A stretch of 64,000 nucleotides of DNA. Origin: Streptomyces sp. Je 1-369. GTDB lineage: Bacteria; Actinomycetota; Actinomycetes; Streptomycetales; Streptomycetaceae. Location of the stretch: NCBI RefSeq assembly GCF_026810505.1, contig NZ_CP101750.1:2819254-2883253 (forward strand). Reading direction: 5' to 3'. The position numbers and the translations under genes are program-made. Each line of letters starts with the position of its first letter. The stretch's first letter is position 1. The notes under the pieces are model-generated. The model was given only the letters and a program-made list of their open reading frames with translations. It was not told where the DNA came from and did not search any database. Positions 6,336 to 15,071 of the stretch are shown here, in pieces.

Positions 6336-8933
6336 ATGGCACGTATGGGTATATCCCGTCCGTTCAGACCCGTTCCGCTCACCGTGACCGTCGCGGTCGG
6401 CGCGGTCGGCGCGCTGGTCCTCACCGCGCTCGCGCCGGGCAGCGCGACCGCCGACCCGACGCCCCGCCCGGTCACCCGCGAGGAGGCGCCGCTCGGCGCC
6501 GACCGGGCCGCCACGTCCCCGGAGGCCGCCGCCGAACGCGCCCTCGGGGATGCGCCGTCCCCCGCACCGGGGGGCAGCGGCGACAACGGCCGCGGGTATC
6601 CGCGCGAGCGGAAGCTCGACCTCCCCCCGGCCAACCCTGCCGACAAGTCGATAAAACTGGGGCTGACGCCGTACCACGGCATAGCCCCGAAGCTGAACGC
6701 CCTGCAACGCATCGGCGACCGCGTCAGCGTGGAGGTCGCGGGCCGTTCCACGGGCGGCCACCAGCTCTACCTCGTGACCGTCACCGCACCCGAGTCCGCG
6801 CGCGAGACGGCCCGGCAGACGCGGATGCGGGAGCGGATCGAGAGCGACCCCGCGCGAGCCGCTAAGGACGGGGCGATCAAGTCCTCGTACAAGACGCCCG
6901 TCTTCGTCAACAACAACATCCACGGCAACGAGTGGGAGGGCACCGACGCGGCCCTCCAGCTCATCGAGAGGCTCGCGAAGGCGAAGGACAGGGGCAGCCG
7001 GGACCTGCTCGCGCGCAACCGGCTCTACTTCAACATCACCACCAACCCCGACGGCCGCATCGCGGGCACCCGCGCCAACGCCAACGGCTTCGACCTGAAC
7101 CGCGACTTCATCACCGCCTCGCAGCCCGAGGCCCGCGCGGTGCGGCGGATCGCCATCGACAAACAGCCCGCGGTCATGATCGACCTGCACGGGTACGTCA
7201 ACGGCACGCTGATCGAGCCGACCACTCCCCCGCACGGCGAGAACTACGAGTACGACCTCTTCCTGAAGAACTCCTACGCCAACGCCCTCGGCATGGAGGC
7301 CGCCATCAAGGACCTCGGCTACACCGAGGAGAAGGACGGCGTGCGGCCGCCCGTCATCCCCTTCCGTGACCAGCAGGAGGGCTGGGACGACTGGCCGCCG
7401 ATCTTCACGCCGCAGTACATGCCGTTCCACGGCGCGGTCGCGGCGCACACCATCGAGTTCCCGATGCAGGTGAACAACGGGGAGTACGAGTCGCAGCCGG
7501 CCGCCGAGCTGCGCCGCAGGGCCGCCATCAACGTGGACATCGCGGGCGCCGCGATGCGCGCCACCCTCGACTACACCGACCGCCACCGCACCTCCGTGAT
7601 CGCCGACCAGATCGAGGTCTTCCGACGGGGCGCGACCGGCGCCGAGCAGGTGCCGGTGTCGGAGGAGACCGTGCCGGGGGTGCCGGGGATCGGCCCCGAG
7701 GACGTGTACACGACCGAGTTCCCGCGCGCGTACGTGATCCCGGCGAGCGGTGGTCGTCAGCGGTCGGCCGCGGCCGCAGCGCGGCTCGTGGACCACCTGG
7801 TCGCCAACGACGTGCGCGTGGAGCGGGCGGGCCACGGCTTCCGGCTCGGCGGGCGGACGTACCCGAAGGGCTCGTACGTCGTCGACATGCACCAGCCGAA
7901 GCGGGGCCTGGCCCATGTGATGCTCGCCGACGGGCGGGACATCAGCGACAAGGTGTCGACGATGTACGACATCTCGGGGTGGAGCCTCGGACGCCTGTGG
8001 GGCGCCAGTGTGGACTCCGTGGAGCGCGGGGGCCTGGGTGGCGTGCACGGTCGTACGGTGCGTGCCGCGTCCCGCGTCGGGTACGTGGCGCCGCACGGGA
8101 ACCTGCGTCTTCGCCTCGACGACCCGCGGGAGATCGCGGCTCTCAACTCCCTTCTGGGCCAAGGTGTTTCCATACGGCGTGACCGTGACGGGAGCGTCGT
8201 CGTGCCGTCGTCCGCGCGCCGTGCCGCGGCCGTCGCAGCGAAGAAGTACGACGTCGCCTTCGACGCCACGAAGGCGAAGGGCGGTGCGGCCCTGCACCGG
8301 ACGCGGGTCGCCGCGGCCGTCACGCCGGGTGAGCTGTTCGCGCTGCGGGAGATGAACTTCGACGTGGAGCCCGTGTCGACCGCCGTGCTCAACTCAGGCT
8401 TCGACTGGAGGACGGCGGACGCGCTCTTCGTATCGGCCGGGCTCGACCGGAGCAAGCTGAACGCGGCGGCCAGGGCCGGGCTCGACCGGTTCCTCGCCGG
8501 GGGCGGCGGTCTGGTCGGGCGGGGCAGAGCGGGCGCCGCGCTCAACGCCGACGCCGGGCTGCTCGCCGTCGAGGCGGTCCAGGGCAACGGCGACGCCAAC
8601 GGCGTGGTCCGCGTGGTGAACGCGGGCGGCACGGTCACGGGCGGAGCGCCCGGCCACAGCTTCGTCTACGCGCCGTCGTGGTTCACCGACCTCGGCCCCG
8701 GGGTGCGCGCCGAGCAGAAGTACGGCGGCGGCAGCCCTCTCGTCTCCGGGCACTGGCGGGCCATGGAGGACGGCTCCGGCGGGCCCGCGGACGCGGCGGG
8801 CCGGGCCTCGGTCGTCAGCGGGTCGGCGGGCGGCGCGGACGTGGTGCTCTTCGGCACCGAGCCGCTCTTCCGCGACCACCCGAAGGGGGCGTTCCCACAG
8901 GTCGGGCGAGCGCTGCTCAGCGTCGGCCGGTAG
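6336..8933 (+). CDS. Secreted M14 family zinc carboxypeptidase
   Basis: 865 residues from ATG 6336, behind a strong GGAGGT ribosome site. It has a long basic signal peptide ending near residue 40 (ATADPTP). The M14 catalytic domain spans about residues 105-440, with zinc ligands H196 and E199 (HGNEWE), H285 (DLHGYV), the substrate-binding Asn-Arg pair N255-R256 (DLNRDF) and the catalytic Glu374 (HTIEFPM). A 400-residue C-terminal region has no family I can name; it is rich in short beta-like segments and may bind wall or substrate. The enzyme likely removes C-terminal residues from extracellular peptides for nutrition. It is monocistronic, with a repeat array upstream. Confidence 0.93.
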   Translation: MARMGISRPFRPVPLTVTVAVGAVGALVLTALAPGSATADPTPRPVTREEAPLGADRAATSPEAAAERALGDAPSPAPGGSGDNGRGYPRERKLDLPPANPADKSIKLGLTPYHGIAPKLNALQRIGDRVSVEVAGRSTGGHQLYLVTVTAPESARETARQTRMRERIESDPARAAKDGAIKSSYKTPVFVNNNIHGNEWEGTDAALQLIERLAKAKDRGSRDLLARNRLYFNITTNPDGRIAGTRANANGFDLNRDFITASQPEARAVRRIAIDKQPAVMIDLHGYVNGTLIEPTTPPHGENYEYDLFLKNSYANALGMEAAIKDLGYTEEKDGVRPPVIPFRDQQEGWDDWPPIFTPQYMPFHGAVAAHTIEFPMQVNNGEYESQPAAELRRRAAINVDIAGAAMRATLDYTDRHRTSVIADQIEVFRRGATGAEQVPVSEETVPGVPGIGPEDVYTTEFPRAYVIPASGGRQRSAAAAARLVDHLVANDVRVERAGHGFRLGGRTYPKGSYVVDMHQPKRGLAHVMLADGRDISDKVSTMYDISGWSLGRLWGASVDSVERGGLGGVHGRTVRAASRVGYVAPHGNLRLRLDDPREIAALNSLLGQGVSIRRDRDGSVVVPSSARRAAAVAAKKYDVAFDATKAKGGAALHRTRVAAAVTPGELFALREMNFDVEPVSTAVLNSGFDWRTADALFVSAGLDRSKLNAAARAGLDRFLAGGGGLVGRGRAGAALNADAGLLAVEAVQGNGDANGVVRVVNAGGTVTGGAPGHSFVYAPSWFTDLGPGVRAEQKYGGGSPLVSGHWRAMEDGSGGPADAAGRASVVSGSAGGADVVLFGTEPLFRDHPKGAFPQVGRALLSVGR

Positions 8934-9008
8934 CGGGAATGTGTGGTGGGGGCGCGGCTGTTGATCACGTCACTGTCACACCGCCGCGCACCCGGAGGTT
9001 CCGCCGCC

Positions 9009-10169
9009 ATGACCCGTGAGATCCGCGTACAGGGAACGGTCGCCGACGGGTACGAGGCGGTGCGGGAGGAGTTCACCGACGTACTCGCGAACGAGCTGCC
9101 CGAGTACGAGGGTCAGCTCGCCGCCTACGTACGGGGGCGCCGGGTCGTCGATCTGTGGGTGGGCCCGGACGTCACCGCCGAGAGCCTCTACGGCGTCTAC
9201 TCCTCCAGCAAGGGCGCCGCCCATCTCGTCGTGGCCCTGCTCGTGCAGGACGGGGTGCTCGACCTGGACCGCGCGGTCGCCGCGTACTGGCCGGAGTTCG
9301 CCGCCGAGGGCAAGGGCGCGGTGACGCTGCGGGAGCTGCTCGCGCACCGGGCGGGCGTCGCGGGCTCCGACTCCGGTTTCTCGTCCGAGGAGCTCGCGGA
9401 CGACCGGGCCGTCGCCGCGCGTCTGGCCTCCCAGCGCCCCTTCTGGCGCCCGGGGGCCGCCTTCGGCTACCACGCCTTCGCCATCGGGGCCCTCGCCGGA
9501 GAGGTGGTGTTCCGCGCCACCGGGCGGACCTTGCGGGAGGTGTACGAGGAGCGGGTGCGCGCCCCGTTCGGGCTCGACTTCTTCCTCGGGCTGCCCGAGG
9601 AGCAGGAGGGGCGGTTCCGTTCCGTGCAGCCGATGGCGCCCACGCCCGAGCAGGCGGCCCTGCTCGCCGCGGCGCCGCCGCAGCCGCAGAGCCTCGGCTC
9701 CATCGCCTTCAACCGCCACATCCCCGAGCCCACCGACCTGGAGGCGCTGCCCAACTCCCGGCTCGTACGCGCCGAAGGGCCAGCGTCGATCGGCGGAGTG
9801 GCGTCCGCGCGAGGGCTCGCCGGGATGTACGCGGCGGCGGTCACCGGCATCGGCGGCCGGGAGGCGCTGCTCACGGCGGACACCGTCACCGGGTTCGGGC
9901 AGGTCCAGTCCGTCGGGCACGACCTCGTGTCGGGCACCGTCAAGGCGTTCGCGGTCGGCTTCCAGGCGACGTCCGTGTACGTGTACCCGTTCCTGGGCGC
10001 GGGCACGATCGGGCACAGCGGCGCGGGCGGCTCGCAGGCGTTCGCCGATCCGCGCAGCGGGCTCGCCTACGGCTATACGCGGCGGCGGTTCGCCTACCCC
10101 GGCGGCCCGGCCGTGGAGAACGAGCGGCTGGTCAGGGCCGTCCACGAGGCGGCGCTCGGGGCGGGCTGA
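9009..10169 (+). CDS. Serine beta-lactamase-fold hydrolase (class C / esterase EstB type)
   Basis: 386 residues from ATG 9009, with GGAGG ten bases upstream. It has the class C serine-hydrolase signatures: nucleophile motif S65-SS-K68 (YSSSKG), Tyr154 in GYHAFAIG in place of the YxN motif, and a late HSGAGG in place of KTG. There is no signal peptide, so it is cytoplasmic. Such enzymes are usually esterases or peptidases and not antibiotic-resistance beta-lactamases. It follows the carboxypeptidase by 75 bp on the same strand and ends just before a strong bidirectional terminator. The substrate is unknown. Confidence 0.9.
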   Translation: MTREIRVQGTVADGYEAVREEFTDVLANELPEYEGQLAAYVRGRRVVDLWVGPDVTAESLYGVYSSSKGAAHLVVALLVQDGVLDLDRAVAAYWPEFAAEGKGAVTLRELLAHRAGVAGSDSGFSSEELADDRAVAARLASQRPFWRPGAAFGYHAFAIGALAGEVVFRATGRTLREVYEERVRAPFGLDFFLGLPEEQEGRFRSVQPMAPTPEQAALLAAAPPQPQSLGSIAFNRHIPEPTDLEALPNSRLVRAEGPASIGGVASARGLAGMYAAAVTGIGGREALLTADTVTGFGQVQSVGHDLVSGTVKAFAVGFQATSVYVYPFLGAGTIGHSGAGGSQAFADPRSGLAYGYTRRRFAYPGGPAVENERLVRAVHEAALGAG

Positions 10170-10183
10170 GCCGCCGCGCACGC

Positions 10184-10219
10184 GTGAGGGCCGCACCCTG
10201 AACGGGGTGCGGCCCTCAC
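10184..10219. terminator. Strong bidirectional stem-loop terminator
   Basis: A perfect 15-bp stem, GTGAGGGCCGCACCC and its complement, with a six-base loop lies between the convergent hydrolase and ohr genes. There is no T run, as is usual in Streptomyces. Confidence 0.85.
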
Positions 10220-10244
10220 ATGCGTACGTCCGTACGGCCCGCGG

Positions 10245-10673
10245 TCAGGCGGCCGAGACCTCGACCTTGATGTTGCCGCGCGTGGCGTTCGAGTACGGGC
10301 ACACCTGGTGCGCCTTCTCGACCAGCGACTGCGCGGTGGCCGCGTCCACGTTCGGGATGGAGGCGGTGATCGCGACCTCCAGGCCGAAGCCGCCGGCCTC
10401 GTTCTGGCCGATGCCGACCTTGGCGGTCACGGTCGAGCCGGAGATGTCGGCGTTCTCCTTGCGGGCGACGACGCCGAGGGCACCCTGGAAGCAGGCGCTG
10501 TAGCCGGCGGCGAAGAGCTGCTCCGGGTTGGTGCCGGCGCCGCTGCCGCCCATCTCCTTCGGCGGGTTCACGACGACGTCGAGCTTGCCGTCGTCGCTGG
10601 CGACACGGCCGTCGCGGCCGTTCTCCGCGGTGGCCACGGCGGTGTACTTGACGTCGATCTTCTGGATGGACAT
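10245..10673 (-). CDS. ohr: Organic hydroperoxide resistance protein Ohr
   Basis: 142 residues from ATG 10673, preceded by AGGAGG. This is an Ohr/OsmC fold with both reactive cysteines: Cys61 (YSACFQGAL) and Cys125 (HQVCPYSNATRG). These residues reduce organic hydroperoxides to alcohols using thiols, in the cytoplasm. The length and ends match the family. It is downstream of and co-oriented with an MDR reductase (98-bp gap), and a MarR regulator is divergent from that reductase. An Ohr/OhrR-like control circuit is therefore likely, although the MarR protein is not adjacent to ohr. Confidence 0.95.
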   Translation of the reverse strand: MSIQKIDVKYTAVATAENGRDGRVASDDGKLDVVVNPPKEMGGSGAGTNPEQLFAAGYSACFQGALGVVARKENADISGSTVTAKVGIGQNEAGGFGLEVAITASIPNVDAATAQSLVEKAHQVCPYSNATRGNIKVEVSAA

Positions 10674-10711
10674 AACTGCTCTTTCCTCCTGAGACATGAC
10701 GTGGTGCGCGC

Positions 10712-10730
10712 CCACAACCACGGTTTGTGG
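10712..10730. promoter_or_regulatory. Inverted repeat in the ohr leader
   Basis: CCACAA, seven bases, TTGTGG lies 39 bp upstream of the ohr start. It resembles the ACAACC/GGTTGT dyad found upstream of the MDR gene, so both may be bound by the neighbouring MarR regulator. Confidence 0.45.
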
Positions 10731-10771
10731 AATTAGGTTATCGGATACCGGAAGTGACCCGACGGGTCCGT

Positions 10772-11806
10772 TCAACCGAGCGAGACGATCATCTTTCCGG
10801 TGTTCTCGCCGCGGAGCATGCCGAGGAACGCCTCCACGCCGTTCTCCACGCCCTCGACGACCGTCTCGCGGTACTTGAGCTCGCCGGAGCGGATCCAGCC
10901 GCCGACCTCGCGCACGAACTCGGGCTGGAGCGCCGCGTGGTCCTGCACGAGCATGCCCTGAAGGCGCAGGCGCTTGCCGATGACCAGGGCGAGGTTGCGC
11001 GGGGCGGGGGTCGGCTCGGTGTCGTTGTAGCCCGCGATCATGCCGCAGATGGTGACGCGGCCGTGCACGTTGAGGCGGCTGATCGCGGCCTCCAGGTGCT
11101 CGCCGCCGACGTTGTCGAAGTAGACGTCGATGCCGTCGGGGGCGACGTCCTTGAGCTGCTCGGCGACGGACTTGTCGTCCTTGTAGTTGAAGGCCGCGTC
11201 GAAGCCGTACTCCTCGACCAGGAGCTTCACCTTGTCGTCCGAACCGGCCGAGCCGACGACGCGCGAGGCGCCCTTCAGCTTGGCGATCTGGCCGACCTGG
11301 CCGCCGACCGCACCGGCCGCGCCGGAGACGAAGACGGCGTCACCCTCCTTGAAGGAGGCCACTTCGAGCAGTCCGGCGTACGCGGTCAGACCCGTCATGC
11401 CGAGCACGCCGAGGTAGGCGGAGAGCGGCGCGGCCTCCGGGTCGACCTTGGTGGCGTGCTGGGCGGGCACGGAGGCGTACTCGCGCCATCCCGCGAAGTG
11501 CAGGACGTGGTCGCCCACGGCGAAGCCCTCGGCGTTGGACGCGACGACCTCGCCGACCGCGCCGCCCTCCATGGGACGGTCGAGCTGGAACGGCGGTACG
11601 TACGACTTCACGTCGTTCATCCGGCCCCGCATGTACGGGTCCACGGAGAAGTACAGGTTGCGCACGAGGACGCGGCCCTCGGCGGGAGCCTCCACGGGAA
11701 CCTCGCGCAGCGCGAAGTCCTCCGGGACCGGCCAGCCGGACGGGCGCCGCACGAGGTGCCATTCGCGGCTCACGGAGGGGAGCTGCTGCTCGGGGGTGAC
11801 GGTCAT
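10772..11806 (-). CDS. NADP-dependent MDR oxidoreductase (CurA / prostaglandin reductase type)
   Basis: 344 residues from ATG 11806, with AGGAGG upstream. It belongs to the zinc-free medium-chain dehydrogenases: the N-terminal substrate lobe has the family signature VDPYMRGRM, followed by the NADP-binding AGAVGGQVGQIAKLKG. These enzymes reduce the C=C bond of alpha,beta-unsaturated ketones and aldehydes such as lipid peroxidation products. That fits the ohr gene downstream, since both remove products of peroxidised lipids. The promoter region shared with the divergent MarR gene carries an 18-bp duplication and two dyads. Confidence 0.92.
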   Translation of the reverse strand: MTVTPEQQLPSVSREWHLVRRPSGWPVPEDFALREVPVEAPAEGRVLVRNLYFSVDPYMRGRMNDVKSYVPPFQLDRPMEGGAVGEVVASNAEGFAVGDHVLHFAGWREYASVPAQHATKVDPEAAPLSAYLGVLGMTGLTAYAGLLEVASFKEGDAVFVSGAAGAVGGQVGQIAKLKGASRVVGSAGSDDKVKLLVEEYGFDAAFNYKDDKSVAEQLKDVAPDGIDVYFDNVGGEHLEAAISRLNVHGRVTICGMIAGYNDTEPTPAPRNLALVIGKRLRLQGMLVQDHAALQPEFVREVGGWIRSGELKYRETVVEGVENGVEAFLGMLRGENTGKMIVSLG

Positions 11807-11818
11807 GGGGGCGTCCTC

Positions 11819-11854
11819 CTACTGCGGGTCAGCGATCTACTGCGGGTCAGCGAT
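11819..11854. repeat. Perfect 18-bp tandem duplication in the MDR leader
   Basis: CTACTGCGGGTCAGCGAT occurs twice in direct succession, 12 bp upstream of the MDR start codon. It lies between the operator dyads and the ribosome site, so it lengthens the untranslated leader. Confidence 0.9.
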
Positions 11855-11861
11855 GAGCCAA

Positions 11862-11915
11862 TTACTTGAGGTTGTAAAACAACCATGCTCCTGAATATTT
11901 CATGATGTCAAGTAA
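11862..11915. promoter_or_regulatory. MarR operator region between MDR and MarR genes
   Basis: The region holds a compact dyad, GGTTGT-AAA-ACAACC (11870-11884). An outer pair of perfect eight-base arms, TTACTTGA (11862-11869) and TCAAGTAA (11908-11915), encloses it. AT content is locally high. The layout suits a MarR dimer controlling both divergent promoters. Confidence 0.6.
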
Positions 11916-11927
11916 AGGGGTAGCCTG

Positions 11928-12404
11928 GTGAGCATGGCCACCAGTAGCTCCAGCGACCGCGTACCTCGCGACCGCCCACCTCACACCGACCCGCTGACGC
12001 TCGAAGTCGTCGAGCTCATCGGCACGGTCGTGGCGCGCTACCACGAGGAGTACGAGGAGGCGGCCGCCGGGCACGCGCTGACCGGGGCGCAGGCACGCGT
12101 CCTCGGGCTGCTCTCCCTCGAACCTATGCCCATGCGCCGCATCGCGCAGAAGCTGAAGTGCGAGCCCTCGAACATCACCGGCATCGTCGACCGCCTGGAG
12201 GCACGCGGACTCGTCGAGCGGCGCCCCGACGCGACCGACCGCCGGGTGAAGCTGGCGGCGCCCACGGCGGAGGGCGCGGAGGTCGCCCGGAGCCTGCGGG
12301 AATCCCTGGACTTCGCTCGCGAGCCGCTGGCGGAACTGTCACGCGAGGAGCGGCTCGTCCTGCGGGGGCTGTTGCGGAGGATGCTGGGCGAGGAGCTGAT
12401 CTGA
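11928..12404 (+). CDS. MarR family transcriptional regulator
   Basis: 158 residues from GTG 11928, with AAAGGGG seven bases upstream; ATG 11934 is an alternative. It is a winged-helix MarR protein: MPMRRIAQKLKCEPSNITGIVDRLEARGLVE spans the recognition helix region, and RRPDATDRRVKLAAPT forms the wing, at about residues 60-115. One Cys (LKCEPS) lies in the DNA-binding region; the N-terminal Cys used by OhrR sensors is absent, so redox sensing by the OhrR mechanism is not supported. It is divergent from the MDR reductase, which is its probable target along with itself. Confidence 0.92.
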   Translation: MSMATSSSSDRVPRDRPPHTDPLTLEVVELIGTVVARYHEEYEEAAAGHALTGAQARVLGLLSLEPMPMRRIAQKLKCEPSNITGIVDRLEARGLVERRPDATDRRVKLAAPTAEGAEVARSLRESLDFAREPLAELSREERLVLRGLLRRMLGEELI

Positions 12405-12435
12405 CCGGTTGGTCCGCTGCTTACGGGGTTACGCC

Positions 12436-13200
12436 TTACGTGCACCACCACAGGAAGCGGTCGCACGTCTCCGTGGGCTCGGGCTCGGGGGGACGCGTCG
12501 GCTTAGGGTCGTCCGCGGGCGGCGGGGACGTCGGGTCGGGGGTGTCCGGGGTGCCGCCCCGCGGCGGGGGCGCGGTGGAGGTGGGCGTGCCGGGGCCCTC
12601 GTCCCCCTCGCCCGTCCCGCTCCCCCCGCCCTGCTCACCCTCGCCGCTGCCGTCGCCCTTGGCCTTGTCCTTGCCCTTGTCGTCGTCTCCGTCGTCTCCG
12701 TCGTGTACGTCCCGCTTCTTCTCGCCCTTGCCGTCCCGTCCCTCGGCGTCCTTCGACTCGTCCGCGTCCGGACGGGACGACGTGGCCGCCGCGTCCTCGG
12801 CCGTCGCACCGCCGGGACCACTCCCGTCCGCGTCCGGCGACTCCGACGAGGACGGGTCCTCCGCCCCGGCGTCCGACGCGGAGGCCGCCCGGTCGGCGGA
12901 GTTCCCCTCCGTGCCCAGTTCGGCGAGGCTCAGGCCGCCCGCCGCGAGTGCGAGGCCCGCGGTCACGAAGAGGATCTTGCGGCGCCTGCGCCGGTGCGCC
13001 CTGCGAGTGCGCTCCTTGCGGCGGCCGCGGCCGCGGGTGCGCGGGGACGACTCCTCGTACGCGTCGTCGTGGGCGTCGGGCTCCTCCTGCGACGCGGCGA
13101 CGGACTGCGCGTACTCCCGGCAGGCTTCGGCCGGGGTTCCGCACCCCGGGCAGGCGAGGGCGCCGTTGAGGTGCCTGCGGCACGGGTGGCAGTAGTCCAT
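12436..13200 (-). CDS. Zinc-ribbon, single-pass membrane protein with acidic/Gly-Pro tail (SCO2400-like)
   Basis: 254 residues. The N-terminus has a zinc ribbon of two Cys pairs (CHPC at residue 4, CPGC at residue 17, a further Cys at 27) and the phrase HLNGALACPGCG. A very basic stretch (RRKERTRRAHRRRRRK) precedes one membrane helix (ILFVTAGLALAAGGLSLAEL). The rest is a low-complexity Asp/Lys/Gly then Pro/Thr outer region ending in CDRFLWWC. I recognise this architecture as that of the Streptomyces SCO2400 family, of unknown function. The cytoplasmic ribbon and outside tail suggest a scaffold. It is downstream of a PucR-like regulator. Confidence 0.85.
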   Translation of the reverse strand: MDYCHPCRRHLNGALACPGCGTPAEACREYAQSVAASQEEPDAHDDAYEESSPRTRGRGRRKERTRRAHRRRRRKILFVTAGLALAAGGLSLAELGTEGNSADRAASASDAGAEDPSSSESPDADGSGPGGATAEDAAATSSRPDADESKDAEGRDGKGEKKRDVHDGDDGDDDKGKDKAKGDGSGEGEQGGGSGTGEGDEGPGTPTSTAPPPRGGTPDTPDPTSPPPADDPKPTRPPEPEPTETCDRFLWWCT

Positions 13201-13230
13201 GAGGCATGGAGGCTAAGTGCCGTGCCAGTA

Positions 13231-13250
13231 ACAGCGGAAGCCACCGCTGT
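13231..13250. promoter_or_regulatory. Seven-base hairpin between the PucR-like and zinc-ribbon genes
   Basis: ACAGCGG, six bases, CCGCTGT lies in the 102-bp gap. It may be an attenuator, or a terminator for the PucR-like transcript. Confidence 0.35.
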
Positions 13251-13302
13251 GAAAGTTGTGTGCGGAATCGAGCAGTCCGGCCCATTCCGGGCACCGGCCT
13301 GC

Positions 13303-14685
13303 TCACGCCCTTCCCAATTGTCCCCTCAACCTGCGGGCCCGCAGCACCAGTTCCAGCTCGAAGCGCCGGTCCGGGTCGTCCACCTCGTCGCCCCAGAGCT
13401 CCCTTATCTGACGCAGGCGGTAGCGCACCGTCTGAGGGTGTACGCCGAGCCGGGCCGCCACCTCGGGGGCGCCGCCGCGCGTCTCCAGCCAGGCGAGGAG
13501 GGTCTCGGCGAGACGGCGGCCGTGGGCGGGGCCGCAGTGTTCCAGGGGGGCCAGGCAGCGGCGGGCCAGGTCCTCGATCAGCTCCTCGGGCTGGAGCAGC
13601 ACCAGCGCCTCGGTGTGCTCCGTGCAGTGCAGGACCTCGCCGGAGGGCAGCAGTCCGCGTTCCATGAGGCGTACCGCCGCCTCCGCCCAGCGCAGCGACT
13701 TCGCGGCGTCGGCGAGGGCCACGGGCGGGCCGATGGCGCCGGACCAGCCGGTCATGGCGCGGCGCAGGAGTTCGGGGCGGCCCGCCGCGTCGGGGTCGGG
13801 TACGACCATGCGGGGCTGCTCCGCCTCCATGTCGAGCAGGACGCCCTCCCCGACGGCGGGCGCGACGGCCTCCCGCGCGGGGCGCAGCAGGACACCGACG
13901 GCGACGCGCTCGGGCAGCTGCCAGCCGACGCGGGCGGCGCGCTCGCCGAGGCCGTTGCCGAGGGCCGCGGCGCCGGTGCCGGGGCCTGAGCCATGACCCG
14001 AGCCGTACGACGTGTTCGGTGTGCTGTCGGAGCGCCGGTCCGACAGCAGCAGCTCCATCAACTTGCGTTGCAGGCGCAGCCGTTCGCCCGCCTCGCGGGC
14101 CGCCGCTTCCGCGTAGCCGCGCACGGACTGGTCCACGAGGCCGTCCAGGTACTCGAAACCCGACTCGGCGAGCTCGTACATGGCGGGCGGCGGGATCTCG
14201 ATCTGCTGGCCGATCTCGGCGAGGCGGCGCCAGGCGAGTCGTACGCCCAGGCGGTAGATGGCCTGGAGCGAGTCGAGGCTGCGGCCGTGCAGGCCCTCGC
14301 CGCGGCCGAACTCCTGGAAGACCTCCAGGTGGTAGCGCGGGCGGCCCTCCTGGGACGCCAGCTGCTGGACGAAGCCCTCCAGGGCGCGGCGGATGCCGAT
14401 GAGCGCCATCGGCTCGCCCGAGTCGTCGAGGACGACGGGCAGGCCGGGGTATTCGGCGCGGATCTCGCGCAGGATGTCCTGGGCGAGCGCGGGCACCTCC
14501 TCCAGGGCGAGCGCGGCGAACTCCCGCACCTGCCGGGGCGGTACGTCGCGCCACGCGGAGCGGAAGGGGGCGCGGTCGCCCTGGGCGCGGTCGTCCCGGG
14601 CTCGGTCGGCGTCCGGCGCGTTGTCGTCCGGGAAGGCGCCGTCAGCCGTCAGGTCGTCGGACGCCTGGGCGTGGGTCGCGGCCAC
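13303..14685 (-). CDS. PucR/CdaR-type helix-turn-helix regulator
   Basis: 460 residues from GTG 14685, which lies six bases after the stop of a DUF2613 gene on the same strand. The N-terminal half is helical (REFAALALEEVPALAQDILREIR) with an RsbRD-like look. The middle is a degenerate GGDEF-like CdaR sensor region. The C-terminal 60 residues carry the PucR helix-turn-helix (GVHPQTVRYRLRQIRELWG). Such proteins activate genes in response to metabolites or developmental signals. The cognate genes are not evident; the zinc-ribbon gene downstream is a candidate. Confidence 0.9.
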   Translation of the reverse strand: MAATHAQASDDLTADGAFPDDNAPDADRARDDRAQGDRAPFRSAWRDVPPRQVREFAALALEEVPALAQDILREIRAEYPGLPVVLDDSGEPMALIGIRRALEGFVQQLASQEGRPRYHLEVFQEFGRGEGLHGRSLDSLQAIYRLGVRLAWRRLAEIGQQIEIPPPAMYELAESGFEYLDGLVDQSVRGYAEAAAREAGERLRLQRKLMELLLSDRRSDSTPNTSYGSGHGSGPGTGAAALGNGLGERAARVGWQLPERVAVGVLLRPAREAVAPAVGEGVLLDMEAEQPRMVVPDPDAAGRPELLRRAMTGWSGAIGPPVALADAAKSLRWAEAAVRLMERGLLPSGEVLHCTEHTEALVLLQPEELIEDLARRCLAPLEHCGPAHGRRLAETLLAWLETRGGAPEVAARLGVHPQTVRYRLRQIRELWGDEVDDPDRRFELELVLRARRLRGQLGRA

Positions 14686-14691
14686 GGTCGC

Positions 14692-14844
14692 TCACTGCCC
14701 CTGGGCCGGAGCCTCGTAATGCACGAGCGGCGTATTGGGCTGGTCCGGCGTGGCGCCGAGGAGCGCGACGATGCCGAGCGCCGCGCCCACGGCGAGGAGC
14801 GCCCCGGCGGCGACGGTGAGTGAAGCGGCGAGCAGTCGGTGCAT
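14692..14844 (-). CDS. DUF2613 small membrane protein
   Basis: 50 residues from ATG 14844. There is one hydrophobic helix (LLAASLTVAAGALLAVGAALGIVALLG), then the family-typical GATPDQPNTPLVHYE tail. The match to DUF2613 is from recognition of helix plus tail. It precedes the PucR-like gene by six bases, so the two are probably cotranscribed. Function is unknown. Confidence 0.85.
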   Translation of the reverse strand: MHRLLAASLTVAAGALLAVGAALGIVALLGATPDQPNTPLVHYEAPAQGQ

Positions 14845-14986
14845 TGCGAGGGTCAGCCTCTCTGTCGGAGGTCGTCCCCACCCCGGTCGCACAGTCCCGC
14901 GGCCGGTGGCACAGCTCCGGCCACGAAGTCCTGGTCGCACAGCCCGCGCCGGCCCCGCCCGGCAAGTCCTCAGTCTCTGCAATCCA

Positions 14987-15016
14987 TTGACACTTCGTCA
15001 AGGGTGCGCCTACGGT
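14987..15016 (+). promoter_or_regulatory. Promoter candidate for the DUF3068 gene
   Basis: A TTGACA -35 element at 14987-14992 and TACGGT at 15011-15016, spaced 18 bp, lie 56 bp upstream of the start codon. A TTGAC/GTCAA dyad overlaps the -35 element, so the promoter may be regulated. Confidence 0.5.
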
Positions 15017-15071
15017 TCCCGGCCCATACGGCTCGGTAACACTTCTTCCGCCCTCGCCCAGGAGTGACCCA

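Noticed and set aside
9009..10169. Beta-lactam resistance enzyme
   Set aside because: There is no signal peptide, and the YxN and KTG motifs are altered as in esterases; no penicillin-resistance context.
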